A DNA stretch of 64,000 nt from Chamaelirium japonicum (lineage: Eukaryota; Streptophyta; Magnoliopsida; Liliales; Melanthiaceae). A model generated the notes under the pieces. That model was not told where the DNA came from. It saw only the letters and a program-made list of their open reading frames with translations, and did no database searches. A program made the translations under genes and the position numbers. Numbering within the stretch: position 1 is the stretch's first letter; the number at the start of each line of letters is the position of its first letter. Positions 52,136 to 64,000 of the stretch are shown here, piece after piece. Location: assembly GCA_947650365.1 (NCBI GenBank), contig OX393557.1, positions 32,208,209 to 32,272,208 of the forward strand, read 5' to 3'.

Positions 52136-52582
52136 AAGAGAGAGAGAGAGAGATCGTGTGGAAGAGAGAGAGATTGTAGGGAAGAGAGAGAGAGAGTTAG
52201 AGAAAGGGGGCAAGAGAGAGAGAGAGGGAGAGGGAGAGGGAGATAAGGGGAGAGAGAGAGAGAGAGCTGGAAGAAAGAGATCGGAGAGAAAGAGAGACGG
52301 GGGGAGAGAGAGAGAGATACGGAGAGAGAGAAAGAGATTGTGGGGAAGAGAGAGAGAAATCGGAGAGTGAGAAAATAGTTGTGATTAATAGGGGGCTCGG
52401 AATAGGAAAGAAAGAGAATATCGGGAATTTAGAGAGAGAATAGAAAGGGAGAAATAAAGAAAGAAAATGAAGAGAGAGAATTGGGATTGAGAGGAGGGGA
52501 TCGTGTGATTGTTTCGGGTACAGGTGGCTCGAGAGAAGAGAGGGGGATGGGATCAAGAAGGAAGGTATCTGATGCATGCATG

Positions 52583-52646
<64 letters not shown>

Positions 52647-52696
52647 CGGGAAGAGAGAGAGAGAGAGGGAGAGCGATCGGAGAGAGAGAGATATGG

Positions 52697-52728
<32 letters not shown>

Positions 52729-52870
52729 TAAAGATAGAGAGAGAGAACCGGGGGGAGAGAGAGAGAGATCCCGAAAGAGAGAGAGACGTACGGGGATAGA
52801 GAGATCCGGGAAGAGAGACAGAGAAAGATCGGGGGAAGAAGAGAGGGAACGGCTGTGATCGCGAGAGAGT
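52136..52870. repeat. GA-rich degenerate microsatellite block
   Basis: GAGAGA tracts broken by short words such as GGAAGAGAG, ATCGGAG and GAACCGGG; longest pure run 52587-52644. Arg/Glu-rich frames here are artefacts. Confidence 0.9.
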
Positions 52871-54569
52871 TTTGTCTAGTCAACATTTGGTTCCATTTTG
52901 TCTAGTCAGCACAAAACCGCCGTCCTTTGTTATATAGATTAATTATTTCTAGGTTTTCTTTCCTGCTATTTTACTTTTTAAAGGACAAAACTAGTGATAA
53001 GTCACAAAATTAGTATGCCCTGAACCTGATTCGACCCACCAATTTGTGCTAACCTGAGCTTGAAAATTTGTTCTTCGGTTGGGCAGCATGGGTTCAAGAT
53101 TGGGTTGGGATGTGTTGCGAGTTGAGGTTTCTTGCATTGGAGCCCCTAGTCCTGCAATTTTGTTGGAATGTGAACGGATGCCTTGTACGGGTGGAAGTAA
53201 TTTAAAGAAAAATTAGAGTTAATTTGTCCTAAATACCTCCAGAGGTCTTTATTTAAGTTAAAGGATACAAGTTGTTAGTATATTAGCTAAAGTCCCTCCC
53301 GAAGGACACATTTGTACAACATGTCCTTAACCGAAAATGTCGACTTTTTTTACCCTTTAAAACCCCTCCAACAAGAGTGTTCATTCGTTTCCATTAAGAG
53401 TATCAATTCGTCGATTAACACTAAACATGTAGCGAATGCTACAGTGATTTCACTGTAGCTGGTACAACGAAAATACTATAGCAAGAGTATACATTTGTCT
53501 CCAGAAAGAGTATCCATTCGTCATCAACAAGAGTATCTATTCGTCGGGTGCCACTGTGCATGTTGCGGTTGCTACAATGAATTCATTGTAGCAAGAGTGT
53601 TCATTCGTCTTCAGAAAGAATATCCATTAGCCTACTTGATACTCTTGCTAAAGTAAAATCATTGTAGCAGCTACAATGAAATCACTATAGCAACAGACAA
53701 TTCATTAAATTGATACTCTTACCAAATTGAATTGAAACTCTTCCTGCAATGATTTTACTGTAGCAGCTACAGCGAGATCACTATAGCAGCTACAGTGAAA
53801 TCACTATAGCAACCACTATATAGACTGTGTCAACCAGTGAATGGATACTCTTAATGGAGATGAATGGATACTTTTTCTGTAGCACGTGAGGGGGTAAATA
53901 AGGATAAGGGACTTGCTGTAGCATGCAATGTTCGGGAGGGGCTTGGTGCAATATTGAAACATTGCATATCATTTAGCTAATCTAGCATATGCTAAAAGAA
54001 CTTAAGGCTAAGTCCCCCGAAACATTATAGAAACCTAGAGTACCAAATAGCATTTTTTCTGTTTTTTTTAGGGAAGTTTTATACATACCCCCACAAACTT
54101 GTAAACAGATCCCGTTTTTCATCAAATTTGAATACACCCAATTTTTTTGTATTATGCCCCGCTCCCATTCCAAAATTACCCTTTCCACATGCACCCTTCA
54201 AATTTGAATACACCGCATTTTCTTTTATTATACACAGCTCCCATTTCGAAAATACCCTTACCACATCCACACCACCTCGTTGAATACACCACAGTTGAAC
54301 CCACCATTCCTCTTAAATATACCCCAACAATTAAACTGGTCACTCTTTTGAATACCTCCGTCAAACCCCCCCATCCGTCAAGAACATACCCCGATTGATG
54401 TTTGTATACTGTAGCTTTTTTCCTAATTTTTATGTGTGACTTGTAGCTTTAACCTATAATAAACTTCATTTTTAGCACTCCATCTTACAATGACTATTAT
54501 TTGGCCATAAAAAATAAGAGCTGAAAGGAAGAATTGAGATTCATATGCCCAACACACACACACACGCAC
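52871..54569. other. Gene-free stretch with short inverted and direct repeats
   Basis: At 53330-53950 the words CACTGTAGC / GCTACAGTG and CATTGTAGC / GCTACAATG recur many times in both orientations, with AAGAGTATCCATTCGTC as a spacer. At 54065-54310 a unit of about 95 bp (CAAATTTGAATACACC...CCCATTxxxAAAxTACCCTT) occurs two to three times. No coding domain. Confidence 0.6.
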
Positions 54570-56369
54570 GGACTGCACCTAAGATCGTTTCCGCTGCAAG
54601 CCTCTACCATGGAATTATTTCCAACAATTGGTATCAGAGCCGCATTAGTGGTGTGCGTTTCACGATTTTTCATGAAACCAACATGTGTGCGCATGATGAA
54701 TGCGTGAAATCATCGGGGTTCTTACGCATAGATCATGCATATGTATAGATTGTGCTTATTCTATTAATCATTATTGTAGGGCGCCGCTATAAAATCTAGA
54801 TCTATGTTTTGTGCTTGCTACCGGGGGTCGGACCCTGAGTTAGCCAATGTCTGGATTTGCTCTCTATGTGTGTGGATATGTAATTGAGCCGTAGATTGGG
54901 CGAGTGATGGGGGTTGACCATCCTCGGTTCCCATGGCCTTTTTCCTAGGTGTTTTTTTTTCTTTCTAGGAAATTGTGTACGAGCGAGCACTTGCTCGAAG
55001 CGTACTAGATTTTTTCGGTTACAGATCGAGAAGAAAGATGTGCCAAAGAAATCTACCATCGGGAGCGTAAGCGGAACCCTGGAGGATGAAGACGATCCGA
55101 CAAAGTGTTCGCGAGTGCGACGGAGGAGCCGGACCGAGGGACCTTGCGAAGAAAGCTAGTGGCCTGCGCTGTGCTAATTAGGCTCAGGGGTCGGACCCTG
55201 AACTTAATTCAGTTTTAATGGTTGCTTTCTTTATTAGTTCTTTATGTTTCATATCGAACCCTGATGAGATAATATGATTATCAGTTTTCAGAGGGATGCC
55301 TTTCCCCTCCGGTCCAAGCGACTGTTTGAGGATAGGATCCCGCTAGATGACGCCAATTATTTAGTTGACTTTTGATATTAGTGGGATCCCATCACATATG
55401 GTTATGCCACCATTAGGTCAGTACCCGACTAGTCGGGTGTGCTTATTTGGCCAGCATCGAAATCAAAGATGAGATGGAGATCCATTGAACATCAATTGTC
55501 AAATTTATAAGCAAGGCACCATGACTAGTGGGAGTCCTTTCCAGTGAGTCTGACTCTAGGCTTAGCTCCAGAGCATTAGCGTGATAACCAATTAATTTTG
55601 CAGAGCATCGATATTCTCGGAATATGTAATGTGACCCTTGAATGGTGAAATCCACTTGAGGCAGGGACTATGATATTCCGAGAATGATTAATGCTAGGCG
55701 AAGGGCTTGAACGCTAGTGGGAGCATGGTGTGACTAGGGTCTAGTATATAGGAGGCCACTACCTTTGTATTTGTATAAATTCATACTCGCAAAATAACCC
55801 TTATATATATAAGGGATGTAAGAGAGGACTTTTAGAGATCCTTTGTCCTCCACGGCTAATCACTTCGTACTCGGGTGGGAGGGCATAACTCAACAACCCC
55901 CTCGGATGAGAGCTGTGTTTTTCTATGCCAAGCTACTTAGTGATCTCCTTCGGGATATGGCGATTATGGTGCCAAGTGTTCAGGCTTTACTCACCCTCGT
56001 GGGGGCCGTTAGAATTCTCGTGCCGTAATTGCCTAAGCTCGTGGGTAAGCATCCTAAGTACACGTGAGGTATTCGTTGTGAAGACAACGGTGATCACGTG
56101 GTACTGGCCAAAAGATAACCATGGTCCATTAAAGCCCATAGTTGGCAGATTTGGATAGGGTCAAGGGAAAGACCCGTGTAAGCGAAAGACCTGCACACTG
56201 CCCCCTCGGACAGGTGTAGCCTACTCCGAGATCTTACATACATGGTTAATTAATCCATAGAGATGACTTCGCTTGAGGGTAGTGTTGACATATGGATATA
56301 ATTAGCTTGTTTTAAAAATTTATAAAATAAGTTTTCATGCATTCTCATTATTCAATCTTTTATTTACAG
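54570..56369 (+). mobile_element. Copia element: LTR end, primer site and long leader
   Basis: An LTR tail ending GGAATTATTTCCAACA (to 54626) is followed by ATTGGTATCAGAGC (TGGTATCAGAGC at 54629-54640), the initiator-methionine primer site. A leader of about 1.7 kb follows, ending TTTTATTTACAG just before the gag ATG. The LTR's left part is missing. The last 250 bp of the leader match the minus-strand copy at 63766-64000. Confidence 0.8.
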
Positions 56370-56683
56370 ATGACCAAGTTAGACCCCCTGTCCGCTATCC
56401 TAAATGACCACAAACTTACCGGTCCCAACTATGAGGACTGGAAGCGCAACCTGTACTTGGTCCTAAGGATTGGTAAACACATGACATCCCTGAATGACCC
56501 TGAGCCGGATTTGTCAGGACCCGATACCACAGAGGCACAGTTAAAGGCTTTCACTGACTGGAAGGAATCTAATGAAATATGTAAATGCTATATTATAGCA
56601 TCATTGCAAATAACTCTGTAGAAGCAAGTCGAGGAGATGCCCGACGCTTCTGACATGATGTTGTATCTGAAGGAGATGTTTGA
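56370..56683 (+). pseudogene. Copia gag N-terminal fragment (copy 1)
   Basis: From ATG 56370: MTKLDPLSAILNDHKLTGPN, YEDWKRNLYLVLRIGKHMTS, LKAFTDWKESNEICKCYIIA, then a TAG at 56619-56621, then KQVEEMPDASDMMLYLKEMF. This is the N-terminal DUF4219/UBN2-type copia gag. It breaks off near 56683, where the sequence changes to the LARD-like element. The same TAG is present at the same codon in copy 2. Confidence 0.85.
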
Positions 56684-57028
56684 ACCATTGTTTAGTTCTA
56701 GGTATATTAATTAGATTGGTCTTCTTGTTAGTTTTCTCCGGTGCATCGTCGGTTATAATAGAGCTTATATGTCATGTTTAAATAAATCCTATGAGTAGTA
56801 ATGATGACCCTTGGGGGTAGTGGTTTCAAAGAGTGTACCAGGAGATAGAAATCTCAAGTAGTAGTTGAGTTCACATAGTTCCTAAATTTTAGAATGTCTC
56901 GATGAAGACCCTAGCGACAGGGTACATACTGTTCCTCGGGAACTTTGGCGGTGGATTATGACTGTCCGGTAGAGGACATTGTGAGGCCACACACTTTCTC
57001 TTTGGAGAATTTGGTGGATAAATAAGCA

Positions 57029-58165
57029 TCGACTCTTTGGAGGCTTTGGCAGTTGGTTACGCAGTTCCTCTTGGAACTTGCGGCAGAGCGTGCACTGTTT
57101 CTTCGAAAACTTTGGCAGCTGGAAGAGCTTGCACTGTTCCCAATCGGAACTTTGGTAGCTAGTTACACAGTTCCTGTTGGAACTTGCGGCAGAGCGTGCA
57201 CTGTTTCTTCGAAAACTTTGGTAGTTGGCAGAGCTTGCATTGTTCCCAATCAGAACTTTGGCAGCTAGTTATATAGTTCCTGTTAGAACTTGCAGCAGAG
57301 CGTGCACTGTTTCTTCGGAAACTTTGGCAGCTGGCAGAGCTTGCACTGTTCCCAATCGAAACTTTGGCAGCTAGTCACGCAGTTTTTGTTGGAACTTGCG
57401 GCAGAGCGTGCACTGTTTCTTCAGGAACTTTGGCAGCTGGCAGAGCTTGCACTGTTCCCAATCGGAACTTTGGCAGCTAGTTACACAGTTCCTGTTAGAA
57501 CTTGCGGCAGAACGTGCACTATTTCTTTGGAAACTTTGGCAGCTGTCAGAGCTTGCACTGTTCCCAATCGAAACTTTGGCAGCTAGTTACGCAGTTCCTG
57601 TTAGAACTTGCGGCAGAGCATGCACTGTTTCTTCGAAAACTTTGGCAGCTGTCAGAGCTTGCACTGTTCCCAATCGGAACTTTGGCAGCTAGTTACGCAG
57701 TTCCTGTTGGGACTTGCGGTAGAGCGTGCACTGTTTCTACAGAAACTTTGGTAGCTGGTAGAGCTTGCACTGTTCCCAATCGGAACTTTGGCAGCTAGTT
57801 GCGCAGTTTCTGTTGGAACTTACGGCAGAGCATGCACTGTTTCTTTAAAAACTTTGGCAACTGGCAGAGCTTGCACTGTTCCCAATCGGAACTTTGGCAG
57901 CTAGTTGCACAGTTCCTGTTGGAACTTGCAGCAGAGCATGCACTGTTTCTTTGAAAACTTTGACAGCTGGCAGAGCTTGCATTGTTCCCAATCGGAACTT
58001 TGGCAGCTAGTTGCGCAGTTCCTGTTGAAACTTGCGGTAGAGCGTGCACTGTTTCTTTGAAAACTTTGGCAGCTGGCAGAGCTTGCACTGTTCCCAAATT
58101 GGAACTTTGGCAGCTGATTACACAGTTCCTGTTGGAACTCGTGGCAGAGAGTGCACTGCCCAGAT
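57029..58165. repeat. 106-bp minisatellite, about 10-11 copies
   Basis: The phrase TGTTCCCAATCGGAACTTTG recurs every 106 bp (57135, 57241, 57347, 57453, 57559, 57665, 57771, 57877, 57983, about 58089). Each unit has GGCAGCTAGTTACGCAG, TTCCTGTTGGAACTTGCGG, CAGAGCGTGCACTGTTTC and GGCAGCTGGCAGAGC. It also holds short palindromes (GTTCCTGTTGGAAC). As 106 is not a multiple of three, the overlapping frames of about 98 codons are by-products. Confidence 0.97.
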
Positions 58166-59308
58166 GGCAGTGACGTTTTGATTTATGGGCACCGAAAAGA
58201 TGTTAGTAATAATATCAAGGAAATTGCATATATTTATGAAAATTGAGAATGCATTATCAGTTGAAATCTTAAGAATAGTCATTATTTAGGGGATTCACTT
58301 AGCCTTGTTTCTAATTATTTTGGTTTGGGACCGATCAACCAATTTTGTAGAAAGATACTGTCAGTATAATGTGTAATCGTGTCGGTATCCTAATTTTTAG
58401 CTCCATTTGGTCAGTAGGTTAGTTGTTCTCATAGTTCAGTATTTTCTACGCGAGTAGTAAGTTTTTCCGTATATCTGAATTGTGAATCATAGTGTATCTT
58501 TTGGAAGATTTCAAAGTCTTGCGACAATAACTTAGTTGGGAGTGTTAGTCTTAGGTCTTTCATTTAGCGTCAGTGTTTTTTTTATTCATCATTGTTCTCT
58601 TCTTATTCACGTTCGTTTGTGGGTTAGTTGTGTTATATGGGATTCAATATTTTCTAGGTTAGTTAGTGTGTATGTTGGGATATCCAATTCATATCTTAGT
58701 GATGTTTCTCTTATAGGTTAATAGGGTAGTAGTGGTGGTATAGGTATAGACGTATTTGCTCTGAAGAGGAATCTTATAGGATTTAAGCCTAGGCGTGCTA
58801 GTTCAAAACATCTAGTTGTCTTCAATTCAATTCTATAGGTGTATAGTCATATGTTTATTTGTAGAAAATACGTTTCCATATTAGTATCATTAGTTGAGAA
58901 TGTCTCGTGCTTCTGTTTCGTGAATCGGATTGCTACCTCACTTTTGAATAAGGGGGACGCTCCTTATCCAGGGAAGGAAGATAATCCAAAGTCACAAAAT
59001 TTTTATTAGTCTATAGTTGTTAGGACCACGATTGAACATTATACCTTGTCTGAGCTCCACAAAAGCCTAATGTTCTAATCATATCCTAATAATTATGTGA
59101 CTCGATTGTATAAGTTCGGGTAGTAGTCTAGCCAGTGGTAGAGACTTTCTTTTTTGGTATGATTGGTGTATTAATTGAACTTCTCGAGGACAGTGTTAGA
59201 AAGAATATAGTGCCAGTTGTGAATTCGTCTTCGTTACTTTGGTAGTATATGTTGGTGGGATTATAACATCAGTTTAATAATTAAATTTTCGAGACGAAAA
59301 TTCTATTT

Positions 59309-59320
59309 AGGTGGGTAGGA
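59309..59320 (+). promoter_or_regulatory. Polypurine tract of the LARD-like element
   Basis: AGGTGGGTAGGA immediately before TGTAACGACC, the LTR start. Confidence 0.65.
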
Positions 59321-59469
59321 TGTAACGACCGGTATTAGAAAAGAAAAAAAAAAGAGAGAAAAGGAAATGAAAAAAAAAACTAAATTTAAAGCTAAAACCT
59401 AAACCCAAAGTAAAACCCAAACCCATCCCTAAAACCCGACCCGACCCCGACCCTCAAACTCACCCAGCG

Positions 59470-59527
<58 letters not shown>

Positions 59528-59806
59528 CCCACCTCTCCCCCTCTCTTTCGGATCTCACCTCTCTCCCTCTTACCCGATCCACCCTCTCCCTCCTCTCCCA
59601 CTCTCGGATCTTTCCCCCCAACCGAACCCGATCCTCTCCCCAGATCCGATCGCCGTCCCCCTCTTCTGTCACCCCTTATCCCAAGCCGCGAATCCTGCCG
59701 TGAATCCCGCCGACCACGGGCCGCCGCCTCTCCCCTCCCCTTAAAACCCTCACCCGACCCTCTCTTCCTCTCCGATCTCTCTCTATTTCTCTCTCTCTCA
59801 CTCTGA

Positions 59807-59866
<60 letters not shown>

Positions 59867-62800
59867 GGCCTATGTGCACCAGCGCCGGAGAAGGAATCCG
59901 GCTGGAGCAATTGCAGCCGACGCCCCCCCCTCCCCGAGCAGCCCAGCTCAACTCCCTCCCTCGCTCTCCATTCCTCTTTGCATGGCGATTTAGTTAGCCG
60001 GAGAAAAGGAGCAGCCGGCCGAAGGAAGACGGCAGTCGGAGCCGACGATCCTTGGCACCAGGTCGGTCCTCCCCCTTCATTTTATTTCATGTTCTATTCC
60101 TGGGTACCATCCAGACCAGCCCCCTTTCCCCTGTTTTTCTTTGGTGTGATGGTGATCCGACCAACCCCGGCCCCCTGTGGCTTTGTCTTCGCTGCAACCA
60201 TGGCTGCCGGCCAAGTAGCCGGTGGCTGTGCAGCCGGCCCGATGACCTCCGTCTTGTTGCAACCATGGATGCCTCTGGCTAGATAGTCGGCAAGGCCCAA
60301 CCCGACCTTTGACTGCGGTTTAGCGCAGCAACGCCTTTTTGCGTGTTGATGTCGTCGGTTTGAGGACCGACGATCGAACAGTTGTGAGCCAAGTGCCGCC
60401 CCACCATTGGGGAACCTCACCCTGTCTTTCAAACTTGGGCTGACAACCCGCAAGTAAATAGTCATGACTAACCTCAGTGTTCGATCCACTCTTGCGATGT
60501 GTCGTGTTCCTCGACGCTGTTGGTGCTTGATCGCAACCGACTTACCCTTGTTTGGGCCGACCAGACTTGTCAACACTTTGCTCATGGTACCAAAAGACTC
60601 TACAAAGTAGGAAACATTCTTAGAGTAGCACGTGGTATCGGTCGCCTAGACGGGTTAGTTGGACCGTAGTGGGACCCTTAGTGTCGGTTATGCCGACTAT
60701 GTGAGACGAGTGCCATAAAATGTGTCATTTTGCATGCTAATGGACCGACACCTAAATCATTAACCAATCTCGAGATCCGACCGGGCAGTGTGTGATGGCC
60801 CCCGCTAATCCGAGTCGAGGCTCGGAAGGCTTGTAGGTTATAATTGTGTGTGTAGATCTAGCCTCGATTATCTCACGCCAAGCTTTAGCTTGGCACACCA
60901 ACCCCCAACCCTCGACCTCCCCACGATGTTAACCTAGCCCCATGAGGCACACTCGAGGTTAGCGGGCCCGATCTCACCAAACCACGCTCGCTCGGAATTG
61001 GTAATCCGGATGTGGGTCTGACCGCCTCGTGTAGCCGTTTGCGTGCGAGATCGACCTCATAACGGCAACAATGCGCTGCTTAGCGACTCGATTGGTCACT
61101 AGTGCGATTCCCGTATAAACCCCTCCTTGCAGGCTAGTGGCAATAACCAATGCGGATGCGACCATTTAGACAGAATCATATAGTTGAGCTGTAGTGTGAT
61201 TCTTCGCGTCGGCAACGTTGACTAACCAAGATGGTACTTTTGATGCATCATTTTGCGTGCCAGTAGACCAGCGTCCGACGACGCATAAATTCACGACTCG
61301 GCCAACTTAGGCCTAACCCTGTTTTATTTAACAGCGTTATATACTTTGTGATAGTCTTATTAGTGACGTATAAATGTATGCAAATTATCAGTTCGTGACA
61401 GGGACGATCCAGCCGCAAGCGGAGCGGAAGGCAGTTGACGGGAGTTTGTGCGTTGATCGACAACCAGGTGATATCTACCTCCCTTGCATGGTCTTTAATA
61501 GTGGGAAATGAAAATGACTAAGGGTAGGTATCCATAACGCTGCATGCGGGTCCCGTCGGATATCGTCGCATGTGGTCGAGTGGACCCCACCTTGCATGCG
61601 GAGTCGTGAGTCCGGCGACGCATGCTTAAATATATTAATAATTAAATAATATTTATTCTGATGATTTCTTGGACACCGTAAGTAGGAATTCCCTTAAGTT
61701 TTAAAAATTAATAATTAAATAATAATTATTGGGACCCACCCTCCTGAGAGAAGTGTAGAGACCCTGGCACGCGGGAATAAGGGTGAGAGGAATTTATTTT
61801 GCTACATGGGTTGTGAGCGCGGTGCGAATCCCGGGGTAAAACGTCAAAGCTATTTTATTATAACTGTGTGATATTATATTCTGTGAAAAGATTCGGACCC
61901 CGTGCGCGCAAGGGCTGTGAACCACCCTGCACGCACAGCCGAAGACTAGTAGGCCCGGGGGTCACGGGCAAGGTTTGTGGTAAAGCTAATAGGAGTAGCC
62001 CTCTAATAGGGATTGGCCTAGCAACTATGTCCTGGGATGGTTGAAGCCCCCAAAGTAATGCAAGTGGGGCGGTAGGACCCACCGTGAAAGATGGAAAACA
62101 TCTTATAACCATCTGGATGAATTATGCATAGTGTTGGTGGATGCACGGCGAGAGAGTTGGCCCTCTATATTGAAATAAAAGGCCCGGTAGTAATGCCCGA
62201 CTGGGGGCAGGATGAACAAAATATACGGGGTTCACTTTAGGATTGATGATTTATACTGTAATTCATAATTATGAACGGTAGAATATCTAATGGACTGTAA
62301 GGTAGATAACCTAGTGACAGTAGGAATTGCATGTGAACATAGGCTACTGGTAGGCTTAAGTTAACCTTCTATAAATTTCATTAATACCTAGACTGCTAAT
62401 ATAATTTAATTCAATTAAATATATCGTCTCATATTATTAAAGACTATAGGATGTCACTAGCCATTAATTTGGCTAATCTCTCAATTTTCCATTAGAGGCT
62501 ACTCTTTTCCATGAGTAGACTCTCCTGCAGGTTTGGAGGTTCAGGAGTAGCAGTGGGGGGGCCAGAGACAGTTTTAGGGTTACAGTCATATTTTGTTTTG
62601 GTATGTGGTTTCGTGTCAATGTAATTGGTGGATTTTGTATAAGAATCTTTTGGTTTAAGGTTTATATTTTTATTATTTGTTAGTGGCAATGATACAGCTG
62701 AATTCTTTTGGGTAGGCCTCTCCTCAAGGCCACAAGCCTAGGATAGTTCACAATGAAAATATAAGTCTCTAAATGGCCTAATTGACTAGCCCTGTAGATA

Positions 62801-63218
62801 GGACCTCTAGACCAGTGTACCGAGTGTCAGGGAGTGGGTGAGACTCCTAGCTCGCCATCAGTGGCTCGAGTCCCGTGCTCCCTTAGAGGGATTCCTGTCA
62901 GCAGGTGGTGGCGCCGATAGGCCACACATGCTGAGAGGATAACCCGGTTGAAAGTCGAGCGTGATTATCTCTCTATCGATAAAAATTTTATCTCCCTACT
63001 TTCTTTTAAAATAATAATAATAATAATAATAATAATGCTTTCATAAAAATGAAGTTTTAAAACATATCTTGTTTTCCCCTTCTCCTTCCTTATTTATGAG
63101 AGAGCCGTAGTCCTGTGAGAAGCCCTAATTTGTGTAGTTAGTCGACCAAACCCTAAACCCCTTGGTTTTCCTCACCTCATACCCCAAGGATCGGTCCAAG
63201 ATTTCTGGGGCGTGACAT
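59321..63218 (+). mobile_element. 3' LTR of the LARD-like element, about 3.9 kb
   Basis: It starts TGTAACGACCGG and ends GGGGCGTGACA at 63218, a terminus usual in chromovirus LTRs. It holds (CT)n tracts at 59473-59525 and 59808-59865, GC-rich DNA to 60300, and a diverged internal repeat of about 110 bp (60650-60757 and 61178-61291). The last third matches bases 1-1200 in reverse. No primer site follows 63218; the sequence passes straight into a minus-strand copia gag, so it is the 3' LTR or a solo LTR. The right limit rests on the CGTGACA end and the start of copia similarity. Confidence 0.65.
63001..63040. repeat. (AAT)n microsatellite
   Basis: About ten AAT/ATA units at 63010-63036 inside the LTR. 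Confidence 0.9.
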
Positions 63219-63765
63219 ATCATCTCCAACTTGTTAAGGTTGAAGTTAGTGACAAAGCCTTCAAAGGCTCCAAACAGGATGTAAGGAAGATATCAGTCAT
63301 AACCTCGTTATCCAGCACAATATTCATGGTAGCCAGTTTGTTCTGGAACCCGAGCATTTTTAGCATGTGTTCCCGGACAGGCGTCCCTTTGGACATCTTA
63401 GTGCTAACGAGCTTTTTCATTGTGAGGTAGCGCGTTACGTGGCTATGCCCCTCAAACATTTCTTTGAGGTATAACATCATATCAGAAGCATCAGACATTT
63501 CTTCGACTTGCTTCTATAGAGTTGTCTGCAAGGAAGCTATGATATAGCACTTGCACATCTCATTAGAATCTCGCCAGTCGGAGAAAGCCTTGGTCTCTGC
63601 CTCAGTGGCATCTGGACCCGGTAGGTTCGATTCCTGAGTGGTTAGGGCCATGGTGTGTTTATCGATCCTCAGAACAAGCATGAGGTTACATTTCTAGTCC
63701 TCATAGTTAGGACCCGTAAGCTTGTTATCATTTAGGATGGCAGATAAGGGGTCTAGTTTGGTCAT
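63219..63765 (-). pseudogene. Copia gag N-terminal fragment (copy 2)
   Basis: Minus strand from ATG 63765: MTKLDPLSAILNDNKLTGPN, YED then TAG where tryptophan is expected, DSNEMCKCYIIASLQTTL, TAG (63516-63514), KQVEEMSDASDMMLYLKEMF, then beyond copy 1 EGHSHVTRYLTMKKLVSTKM, GTPVREHMLKMLGFQNKLAT and LEPLKALSLTSTL. It is the same family as 56370-56683. It is cut at 63218 by the LTR. Confidence 0.88.
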
Positions 63766-64000
63766 CTGAAAAATAAATGGGAGTATATTAGAATGTTTCA
63801 TAAACTCATTTTATGGTATTATTAAAATGAGTCAAATTATATCCAAATGTCAATGCTACCCTCAAAGCGAAGACATATCTATGGATCAATTTTACCATGT
63901 ATATGAGATCTCGAATTCGGATACACCCGCCCGAGGGGGTAGTGTGCAGCATCCTCCGCTCACAGCAGGTCTCTCGGATCCAATCCAAATCTACCACAGA
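63766..64000 (-). mobile_element. Leader of copia copy 2, running off the window
   Basis: Reverse complement aligns with 56135-56369 (shared words: CAGATTTGGAT-like start, CTGCACACTxCCCCCTCGG, GAGATCTxAxATACATGG, TGACATxTGGATATAAT). It ends in a pyrimidine-rich TTTATTTTTCAG before the ATG, as copy 1 does. Confidence 0.8.

Larger units (their letters stand above)
56684..59320 (+). mobile_element. Non-coding interior of a LARD-like LTR element, 5' truncated
   Basis: No gag or pol domain is found on either strand. It ends with TTTTCGAGACGAAAATTC, TATTTAGG and TGGGTAGGA directly before an LTR start. That tail resembles the end of chromovirus pol and its polypurine tract (FEDE-type end, then GGxGGGxAGGA), so the element is probably a chromovirus derivative that lost its genes. 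The 5' LTR and primer site are missing; the left edge against the copia gag is approximate. Confidence 0.6.

Noticed and set aside
57053..58173. Series of about 98-codon frames with Cys-Ser-Gln-Ser repeats
   Set aside because: The 106-bp unit is not a multiple of three, so each unit shifts frame; this is a minisatellite, not a repeat protein.
60077..60585. Overlapping frames on both strands within the 3.9-kb LTR
   Set aside because: GC-rich LTR sequence without a domain; the position between TGTAACGACC and CGTGACA argues for non-coding LTR.

Overview
The window is nuclear DNA of a flowering plant, most likely a monocot. The case for a monocot is an inference from the C/G-ending codons of the one host-type gene (a CYP81-like cytochrome P450) and from the retroelement types. 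Nearly all of it is transposable elements nested in one another and separated by long (TA)n and (CT/GA)n microsatellites. I see no intact host gene, rRNA, tRNA or CRISPR array.

Layout. 1-3420: minus-strand long LTR of a non-coding LTR element, related to the LTR at 59321-63218. 3421-8168: hAT (ZMYM1/TTF-type) transposase pseudogene whose 5' leader carries a hAT-type MITE and an inverted duplication. 8169-10895: mostly unassigned, with one intact hAT-type MITE just upstream of the P450. 10896-11767: CYP81-like pseudogene, cut off at the I-helix by a (CT)n tract. 11768-14548: (TA)n-embedded foldback elements in a row, then a four-copy tandem repeat. 14549-15455: minus-strand copia 3' end. 15456-16893 and 33127-34425: an older Tat-like gypsy element, split by a complete 16.2-kb Tat-lineage Ty3/gypsy element (16901-33126, minus strand, target duplication ACCCC). 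That element has degraded gag, PR, RT-RH-aRH and IN on the minus strand, plus a plus-strand, intron-containing plant-mobile-domain gene between pol and the 3' LTR. 34426-36136: copia LTR relics on both strands. 36997-43540: a young Ty1/copia element (LTRs of 1159 bp with 3 differences, target duplication AGGAC) that has lost protease and half of integrase. It sits in an unidentified retrosequence ending in poly(A). 43743-54570: gene-poor, with two hAT-type MITEs of one family that have perfect 8-bp target duplications, another (TA)n-flanked foldback, and GA arrays. 54570-56683 and 63219-64000: two copies, on opposite strands, of the 5' part of one copia family. 56684-63218: a non-coding LARD-like element with a 106-bp minisatellite and a 3.9-kb LTR.

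Functionally the sequence records successive insertions rather than a working gene set. The two points I find most unusual are (a) foldback elements with a three-stem, cloverleaf-like internal layout, each sitting inside a (TA)n microsatellite, and (b) two nested Tat-type elements that both carry plus-strand (antisense) genes with their own TATA boxes next to the 3' LTR, the younger one inserted in the polypurine tract of the older.
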